Source: Collinsella sp. (GTDB lineage Bacteria; Actinomycetota; Coriobacteriia; Coriobacteriales; Coriobacteriaceae). From it: 10,909 bases of DNA. The notes beneath the pieces were generated by a model. It had not been told where the DNA came from and did not search any database. It saw only the letters and a list, made by a program, of their open reading frames with translations. A program made the translations under genes and the position numbers. The stretch covers positions 1 through 10,909 of the forward strand of contig JAHYYI010000043.1 of NCBI GenBank assembly GCA_019425045.1, written 5' to 3'. Positions 6,747 through 10,909 of the stretch are shown one piece after another. How positions within the stretch are numbered: position 1 is the stretch's first letter; the number at the start of each line of letters is the position of its first letter.

Positions 6747-7616
6747 TTACTCGCCACGGACCAGACGGTCAAAGGCAACGACGGTAATGGTATCGCCGAG
6801 CTCCTTGGAGACCTGCTCAGCGTACTTCTTGATGGTGAGGGAGCTGTCCTTGATGAACTCCTGCTCGGTGAGCACGGACTGCTTGTAGAACTTCTCCAGA
6901 CGGCCGACGGCCATCTTCTCCTGGATGGCCTCGGGCTTGCCGGACTCGGCGGCCTGGGCCATGTAGATCTGCTTCTCGTGCTCGACGGTCTCAGCCGGAA
7001 CCTGATCGCGGGTAGCGCAGATCGGGGCGACGGCGGCAACCTGAAGGGCAACGTCGTGAGCGAAGGTCTTGAAGGAGTCAGCCTGAGCGGTCTCGGCCTT
7101 CTCGAAAGCGAACTCGACGAGGACGCCGATCTTACCACCCATGTGGATGTAAGAAGCGAGGGCGCCGTTCTCGGCCTTGCGAGCGGCGAAACGAGAGATC
7201 TTCATGTTCTCGCCCATGATGTGAATCATCTCGGTGAGCTCAGAGGAAACGGTCTCCTCGCCCATCGGCTTCTCGAGCAGAGCATCGACGTCAGCAGGCT
7301 CGGTGGTCGCGACAACCTCAGCGACCTTGGAAGCAAAGCCGGTGAACTTGGCGTTGGAGCCCACGAAGTCGGTCTCGCAGGAGAGCTCGAGCAGAGCGCC
7401 GGTCTTGCCATCCTCGGAGACGAACGCGGCGACAGCGCCCTCGTTGGTCTCACGGCCAGCCTTCTTGGCAGCCTTGGCGAGGCCGTTCTTGCGCAGAACG
7501 TCAACAGCGGCGTCCATGTCGCCGTCAGCCTCGACGAGAGCCTTCTTGCACTCCATCATCGGGGAGTCGGTCATCTCGCGGAGCTGCTTGACCATAGCGG
7601 CAGTAATCTGGGCCAT
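6747..7616 (-). CDS. tsf: Translation elongation factor Ts
   Basis: EF-Ts recycles EF-Tu by releasing GDP. The 289 residues are full length. The N-terminal UBA-like domain shows the classic TDSPMMECKKAL (16-27) and a basic linker. The core nucleotide-exchange region includes ETDFVGSN (81-88; the TDF motif contacts EF-Tu). The C-terminal part has MGGKIGVLVE, the EKMAVGRLEKFYKQ helix, and LTEQEFIKDSSLTI. ATG 7616 is chosen because MAQITAAMVKQLREMT is the family N-terminus and AAGGA lies 6 nt upstream; an ATG five codons earlier is not needed. The gene follows rpsB by 45 nt and ends at an intrinsic terminator, so rpsB-tsf is probably a two-gene transcript. Codon use is very restricted, as expected for a highly expressed gene. 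Confidence 0.98.
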   Translation of the reverse strand: MAQITAAMVKQLREMTDSPMMECKKALVEADGDMDAAVDVLRKNGLAKAAKKAGRETNEGAVAAFVSEDGKTGALLELSCETDFVGSNAKFTGFASKVAEVVATTEPADVDALLEKPMGEETVSSELTEMIHIMGENMKISRFAARKAENGALASYIHMGGKIGVLVEFAFEKAETAQADSFKTFAHDVALQVAAVAPICATRDQVPAETVEHEKQIYMAQAAESGKPEAIQEKMAVGRLEKFYKQSVLTEQEFIKDSSLTIKKYAEQVSKELGDTITVVAFDRLVRGE

Positions 7617-7661
7617 TGTGGTTCCTTTCAAAGAGATGAAAAAGACTTAAATAGGACTGAT

Positions 7662-8390
7662 TTACTCGGCCTTGGGCTCGGCGGCCATCTCGGCCTCGGA
7701 GACCTGCTCCTTGCCGGAGCCAGCGAGGCAGGCGTCGGCCATGAGCTCGCACATAAGGGTGACAGCGGAGATGGCGTCATCGTTGCAGGGGATGCCATAC
7801 TCGACCTCGTCGGGATCGGAGTTGGTGTCGATCAGAGCGACGACGGGGATGTTCAGGCGCTGGGCCTCCTTGATGGCGTTCTCCTCGCGCTTGGTGTCGA
7901 TGACGAAGAGAGCCTGGGGCAGACCCTTCATGTCGCGGGCGCCACCGAGGTTGGTCTGGAGCTTAGCGAGCTCCTTGCCGAGCACAGCCTGCTCCTTCTT
8001 GGGCAGCACTGCCATGCGGCCGTCCTCGACCATGGCCTCGAGCTCCTCCATGCGGTTGATGCGGGAGCGGATGGTGACGAAGTTGGTCAGCATGCCGCCG
8101 AGCCAACGCTGGTTGATGTAAGGCATGTTGGCGCGCTCGGCGGCGTTCTTAACAGCCTCCTGAGCCTGCTTCTTGGTGCCGACGAACAGCACGTTGCCGC
8201 CCTTGGCGACGTTCTTGACGAAGGTGTAAGCCTGGTCGGCGTCAAGGATGGTCTGCTTGAGGTCGAGGATGTAGATGCCGTTGCGCTCACCGAAGATGAA
8301 CGGCTTCATCTTGGGGTTCCAGCGACGGGTCTGGTGACCGAAGTGGCAGCCGGCCTCGAGCAGGGTGCGGATATTAATCTTGGTAGCCAT
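7662..8390 (-). CDS. rpsB: 30S ribosomal protein S2
   Basis: S2 binds late in 30S assembly at the head-body junction near S1 and the mRNA exit. The 242 residues are typical. Family motifs are LLEAGCHFGHQTRRWNPKM (10-28), FIFGERNGIYILDL (31-44), the FVGTKKQAQEAV stretch, QRWLGGMLTNF, and PDEVEYGIPCNDDAISAV; the central region contains the usual coiled-coil segment. A Glu/Ala-rich acidic tail ends the protein. The ATG has a strong AGGAGG 6 nt upstream. It is first in the rpsB-tsf unit, preceded by a good promoter and a leader of about 135 nt. In E. coli S2 represses its own operon through the mRNA leader; whether that holds here is inference. Confidence 0.99.
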   Translation of the reverse strand: MATKINIRTLLEAGCHFGHQTRRWNPKMKPFIFGERNGIYILDLKQTILDADQAYTFVKNVAKGGNVLFVGTKKQAQEAVKNAAERANMPYINQRWLGGMLTNFVTIRSRINRMEELEAMVEDGRMAVLPKKEQAVLGKELAKLQTNLGGARDMKGLPQALFVIDTKREENAIKEAQRLNIPVVALIDTNSDPDEVEYGIPCNDDAISAVTLMCELMADACLAGSGKEQVSEAEMAAEPKAE

Positions 8391-8525
8391 ATTAAACCTC
8401 CTGTGGTTTGCCTCCGCGCGGGGTCATCCTCCAAAACCAACCCGGACATGTGCTACCAAAGCCCGGGCACCACGGTATGAAGTAGCCGCGCGTGCGTGAT
8501 AAAAACCTGTTGCCGTGAAGCAACC
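8391..8525 (-). promoter_or_regulatory. Long 5' leader of rpsB with possible RNA structure
   Basis: From the predicted start near 8525 to the rpsB ATG is about 135 nt, longer than a ribosome binding site needs. A 5-bp hairpin (GTTGC, loop TTCACG, GCAAC; 8524-8509) lies at the 5' end and is followed by AGGTTTTTA. Farther down, GCTAC (8487-8483) can pair with GTAGC (8456-8452), and CCCGG (8467-8463) with CCGGG (8445-8441); these two pairings interleave and so could be alternatives. TGGTTT (8439-8434) can pair with AAACCA (8409-8404), ending 1 nt from the Shine-Dalgarno. This fits a leader that senses S2 or translation state, but I recognise no named RNA family and the stems are short. Confidence 0.4.
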
Positions 8526-8531
8526 CGATGA

Positions 8532-8560
8532 ATGATAGCAGGATTGCCTCTTCCTGCCAA
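8532..8560 (-). promoter_or_regulatory. Sigma70-type promoter for rpsB-tsf
   Basis: On the minus strand TTGGCA (8560-8555) is separated by exactly 17 nt from TATCAT (8537-8532), which also has the TGn extension (TGCTATCAT). The -35 matches TTGACA in 5 of 6 positions and the -10 matches TATAAT in 4 of 6. The predicted start is near 8525. It lies in the only sizeable non-coding gap of the window, directly before two highly expressed translation genes. Confidence 0.75.
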
Positions 8561-8569
8561 CCCGCAATC

Positions 8570-8592
8570 AAAACCACACACCTCGGTGCGCG
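8570..8592 (-). terminator. Weak candidate terminator after the recombinase gene
   Basis: Fifteen nucleotides after the recombinase stop, CGCGCAC and GTGTGTG can form a 7-bp stem with two G-U pairs and a CGAG tetraloop, followed by GTTTTG. The short T-run and wobble pairs make it weak, and transcription from trmFO may partly continue into rpsB. Confidence 0.4.
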
Positions 8593-8607
8593 CGGGAGGC
8601 CCTTCTC

Positions 8608-9528
8608 CTACTCGCCGCGGGGGTGTGCCTGACTCACGGCGCGCTTTAGTCGGTCGGGCGTGAGGTGCGTATAGATCTGCGTCGTGGACAAGCTCGCATG
8701 CCCCAGCAGCTCCTGAACCGAGCGCAGATCCGCGCCGCCCTCGAGCAGGTCGGTCGCAAAGGTGTGGCGCATCGCATGCGGGGCGATGTCGGCAGGAATG
8801 CCGGCAAGTGCCGCAAGCATGTGGAACCGCCTTCTGAGCATGGCGGCACTCATGCGGTTTCCGCGCGCCGAGATAAACAGCGGATGCGCGCCGTTCGCAC
8901 CGTCGTTACGCTTTGCCTGTGCAAGGAGCTGCGGCCTCCCTTCCTCAATATAGCGGCGGGTAGCCTCGAGAGCGCGCCGATACAGGGGCACGATACGCTC
9001 CTTGCTCCCCTTGCCCCAAAGTCGCAGCGTTCGCTCGGACCAACCGATAGACTCCACGTTGAGCGCCGCGAGCTCCGAGATTCGCGCGCCGGAGGCATAG
9101 AGCAGCTCGAGCATCGCCGCATCTCGCAGCCCCGAAGGCGTCGAGGTGTCCGGGGTCTTGAGCAACGACTCGACTTGCCGGGTCGTCAGCACGCCGGGAA
9201 GATCGCGCGGCAGCTTGGGCGAGGAAATCGCCGAGACCGCATCGCCCTCAACGATTCCCTCGGCAGCCATCCACCGATAGAGCGAGCGTATGGCAGACAG
9301 GTGTGCCGCAAGGGTCCGAGCCGCCACCTGGCCACGCGACAGCTCGGCCAAATAGGAGCGAACGGTCCGCACGTCGGCGGCGCGAGCGTCGATGCCCTCG
9401 CGGTCGCACCACGCGGCGAAGCGCTCGAGCCGCGAGGTGTAGGCGGTTACCGTATTGGGAGCGAGTCCTTCGACGCGTGCAATGTAGGCAATGAACGAGT
9501 CGACGGCATCGTACAGGTCAAAAGCTAT
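8608..9528 (-). CDS. xerC: Tyrosine recombinase, XerC/CodV type, probably starting at an ATA codon
   Basis: Xer recombinases resolve chromosome dimers at dif during division. The C-terminal catalytic domain has all six active-site residues (306-residue numbering): Arg149 in SGARISEL, Lys173 in GKGSKER, His251 and Arg254 in HAMRHTFATDLL, His277 in LLGHASLSTTQIYTHL, and nucleophile Tyr286. E. coli XerD has Arg148 and Lys172, so length and register fit. The first in-frame ATG, GTG or TTG is the GTG at 9372, giving 254 residues and cutting the core-binding domain. Yet the frame upstream to 9528 encodes an intact domain, including DSFIAYIARVEGLAPNTVTA. The best start is ATA at 9528, 9 nt after GGAGG and overlapping the trmFO stop; CTG at 9516 is the alternative. 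XerC rather than XerD is inferred from the trmFO neighbour, as with codV in Bacillus. GC is high; there are no signs of a mobile-element integrase. Confidence 0.88.
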   Translation of the reverse strand: MAFDLYDAVDSFIAYIARVEGLAPNTVTAYTSRLERFAAWCDREGIDARAADVRTVRSYLAELSRGQVAARTLAAHLSAIRSLYRWMAAEGIVEGDAVSAISSPKLPRDLPGVLTTRQVESLLKTPDTSTPSGLRDAAMLELLYASGARISELAALNVESIGWSERTLRLWGKGSKERIVPLYRRALEATRRYIEEGRPQLLAQAKRNDGANGAHPLFISARGNRMSAAMLRRRFHMLAALAGIPADIAPHAMRHTFATDLLEGGADLRSVQELLGHASLSTTQIYTHLTPDRLKRAVSQAHPRGE

Positions 9529-10862
9529 GACCTCTCGCCTCCAAACAGATCGGAGCGCGATTCCAGATAGGCATCCAGGGCCTTGAGGGCGCGGTCCGCG
9601 TAAGCCTGGTAACGATCGCGCTTGCTGCGACGCTTACCGTCCTCGAGCGGCGGCACAAGACCAAAGTTGACGTGCATGGGCTGGTAGCCCACCGTAGCCG
9701 GATCGGTCGCATACCCCACAAGCGCGCCCAGGGCGCCCACGCGCGGCAGCTCGACGCCCGCGGCCCCGATGGCCTCGGCATAGGTGTTGAGCGCAGCGAG
9801 CAGACCCGTCGCCACGGCCTCCATGTACCCCTCGGTACCAGTAATCTGACCGGCAAGACGCACGCTCGTGCCGGGAACGGCAAAGGTGCCGTCGAGCACG
9901 TGCGGAGCATCGACAAAGGTGTTGCGGTGCATAACGCCGTAGCGGAAGAACTCGGCGTTCTCCAGGCCGGGAACCATATGGAAGACGCGCTTCTGTTCGC
10001 CGAAGGTCAGGTTGGTCTGGAAGCCAACCAGGTTATAGGCGGTCTTCTCCTTGTTCTCGGCGCGCAGCTGAATTGCCGCCCAGGGACGGCGACCGGTGCG
10101 CGGGTCGGTGAGCCCGACGGGCTTCATGGCGCCAAAGCGGATGGCATCCTTGCCCGTGCGCGCAACCTCCTCGGCAGGCTGGCAGGCCTGGAACAGGTCC
10201 CCGCCCTCAAAATCCTTGAGCACCACGCGATCGGCCGTGGTAAGCGCCTCGATAAAGGCCTCGTACTCTTCCTTGTTGAGCGGGGCATTGAGATAGTCGC
10301 CACTCCCCTGCTCCTCATAGCGCGACTGCGAGAACAGCACGTCCATATCGAGCGTAGAGGCATCGACAATCGGGGCGGCCGCGTCAAAGAACGCCAGGGC
10401 GTCACCACCGACGAGCTTCATGACCTCCTCGCTCAATGCCGGCGAGCATAGGGGGCCCGCGGCGATAACCACATGACCCTCGGGAATCTGGGTGACCTCG
10501 CCGTGGACGACCTCGATATTGGGGCGGGCGGCAACCTCAGCCTCGACGAGCTCGGAAAACTTGACGCGGTCGACCGCCAGGGCGCCGCCGGCAGGAACGG
10601 CCGCACGATGAGCGCAGTCGAGCAGCACAGAACCCATGCGCTCGAGCTCGGCCTTCAGCAGACCGGCGGCAGAATCGGGACGGGTCGACTTAAACGAATT
10701 GGAGCAGACGAGCTCCGCCAAGTGATCGGTATGGTGGGCAGGAGAGCTCACCTGCGGGCGCATCTCGCACAGCTTTACGGCGAACCCGCGATCTGCCAGC
10801 TGAATCGCGCATTCCGATCCCGCCAGACCGCCACCGATAACCGTCACCTGATCAAACAGCAT
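9525..10862 (-). CDS. trmFO: Methylenetetrahydrofolate-tRNA-(uracil-5-)-methyltransferase TrmFO (Gid)
   Basis: TrmFO is a flavoprotein that makes ribothymidine (m5U54) in the tRNA T-loop, using methylene-THF as carbon donor and FAD/NAD(P)H as reductant. The 445 residues match the family. The FAD-binding loop VIGGGLAGSE is at 7-16, the diagnostic SPAHHTDHLAELVCSNSFKS at 40-59 with Cys53, the DMDVLFSQSRYEEQG stretch near 172-186, and the second conserved cysteine Cys227 in FQACQPAEE. GAMKPVGLTDPRTGRRPWAA and RLAGQITGTEGYMEA follow. Bacillus TrmFO has Cys53 and Cys226, which supports ATG 10862 as the start; AAAGG lies 9 nt before it, while a TTG two codons earlier is too close. The motif FQACQPAEE departs from the usual FEGC(M/L)PIE, but the cysteine is kept. 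The stop overlaps the recombinase start. Confidence 0.97.
   Translation of the reverse strand: MLFDQVTVIGGGLAGSECAIQLADRGFAVKLCEMRPQVSSPAHHTDHLAELVCSNSFKSTRPDSAAGLLKAELERMGSVLLDCAHRAAVPAGGALAVDRVKFSELVEAEVAARPNIEVVHGEVTQIPEGHVVIAAGPLCSPALSEEVMKLVGGDALAFFDAAAPIVDASTLDMDVLFSQSRYEEQGSGDYLNAPLNKEEYEAFIEALTTADRVVLKDFEGGDLFQACQPAEEVARTGKDAIRFGAMKPVGLTDPRTGRRPWAAIQLRAENKEKTAYNLVGFQTNLTFGEQKRVFHMVPGLENAEFFRYGVMHRNTFVDAPHVLDGTFAVPGTSVRLAGQITGTEGYMEAVATGLLAALNTYAEAIGAAGVELPRVGALGALVGYATDPATVGYQPMHVNFGLVPPLEDGKRRSKRDRYQAYADRALKALDAYLESRSDLFGGERS
9538..9542 (-). promoter_or_regulatory. Shine-Dalgarno supporting the ATA start of the recombinase
   Basis: GGAGG within the last codons of trmFO lies 9 nt before the ATA at 9528 and 21 nt before the alternative CTG at 9516. 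A second purine run, GAGAGG (9536-9531), is only 2 nt from the ATA and 14 nt from the CTG. The strong site thus favours the ATA. Confidence 0.45.
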
Positions 10863-10909
10863 CTGCAAACACCTTTCTAATTGACACGTTTTCCATTGTG
10901 ACCGAAGGG
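10863..10909 (-). other. Leader of trmFO at the window edge
   Basis: These 47 nt hold the trmFO ribosome binding site (AGAAAGG, 10878-10872) and little else. No convincing -10 and -35 pair fits within them, so the promoter, if any, lies beyond the edge or trmFO is co-transcribed with the preceding gene. In Bacillus that gene is topA; nothing here shows it. Confidence 0.4.

Noticed and set aside
6978..8480. A plus-strand open frame of 500 codons opposite tsf and rpsB
   Set aside because: It is antisense to two certain genes. The strongly biased codons of these genes leave few stops in the complementary frame. Its translation is a low-complexity Leu/Gly/Asp/Val/Glu-rich mix with no recognisable domain.
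8509..8524. The hairpin with following T-run at the 5' end of the rpsB leader as a terminator
   Set aside because: The stem has only 5 bp and the T-run is preceded by AGG, so it is too weak to call as a terminator; it is listed only as part of the leader.
8392..8577. A 61-codon minus-strand open frame ending one nucleotide before the rpsB ATG (TAATATG), with an internal ATG at 8427 giving an 11-codon leader peptide
   Set aside because: The long form overlaps the rpsB promoter and would start upstream of the transcript. For the short form, GGAGG touches the ATG with no spacing. Coupling to rpsB is conceivable, but nothing supports translation.
8608..9528. The tyrosine recombinase as a mobile-element or phage integrase
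   Set aside because: There is no att-like repeat, tRNA gene or accessory gene beside it. Its length and catalytic-residue spacing match XerC/XerD, and trmFO next to it is the usual housekeeping context.
10881..10909. A plus-strand TTGACA that could be a -35 element
   Set aside because: At 17-nt spacing the next six bases read GAAGGG, not a -10 element, and the window ends there.
1..10909. CRISPR array, tRNA or rRNA genes, insertion sequences, defence or secretion gene clusters
   Set aside because: I looked for evenly spaced direct repeats, cloverleaf and T-loop patterns, transposase motifs and terminal inverted repeats and saw none. Coding genes fill almost the whole window.

Overview
This window is an ordinary-looking stretch of core bacterial chromosome. 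Every supported gene lies on the minus strand, so the layout reads from the right edge to the left. The DNA is fairly GC-rich, and the proteins look like those of a high-GC Gram-positive anaerobe. My best guess is class Coriobacteriia (Collinsella-like), inferred from remembered protein character and gene order, not from a search. No tRNA, rRNA, CRISPR array, insertion sequence or phage gene is visible.

Layout in the direction of transcription: trmFO (tRNA m5U54 methyltransferase) is followed with overlap by a XerC/CodV-type tyrosine recombinase. A 217-nt non-coding gap then carries a weak hairpin terminator, a strong sigma70-type promoter and a leader of about 135 nt. Next come rpsB (ribosomal protein S2) and tsf (EF-Ts), which end at a clear intrinsic terminator. 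A second promoter candidate, sharing the nine bases TGCTATCAT with the rpsB promoter, precedes a tightly packed run: pyrH, frr, uppS, cdsA, dxr, rseP-type M50 protease and ispG. A few codons of a further gene, probably proS, start directly after the ispG stop.

The genes combine translation (S2, EF-Ts, ribosome recycling factor, tRNA modification, probably prolyl-tRNA synthetase), UMP phosphorylation (PyrH), and envelope and isoprenoid synthesis. Dxr and IspG make isoprenoid precursors by the MEP pathway, UppS converts these into undecaprenyl diphosphate, CdsA makes CDP-diacylglycerol, and the site-2 protease cuts membrane proteins. From memory, the order is that of Firmicutes (Bacillus trmFO-codV ... 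rpsB-tsf-pyrH-frr-uppS-cdsA-dxr-rasP-proS) without clpQ-clpY-codY, and with ispG before proS as in many clostridia. Spacing from pyrH onward is -1 to 23 nt, with several GTG or TTG starts after good Shine-Dalgarno sequences, which suggests one translationally coupled transcript.

I see no wholly new system. Two points merit attention. The M50 protease carries an insert of about 115 residues in its cytoplasmic loop, including a winged-helix-like segment. The recombinase has no ATG, GTG or TTG codon that would give a full N-terminal domain, and its best start is an ATA overlapping the trmFO stop codon. The promoter and leader of rpsB, and the palindrome within the pyrH promoter candidate, are lesser points.
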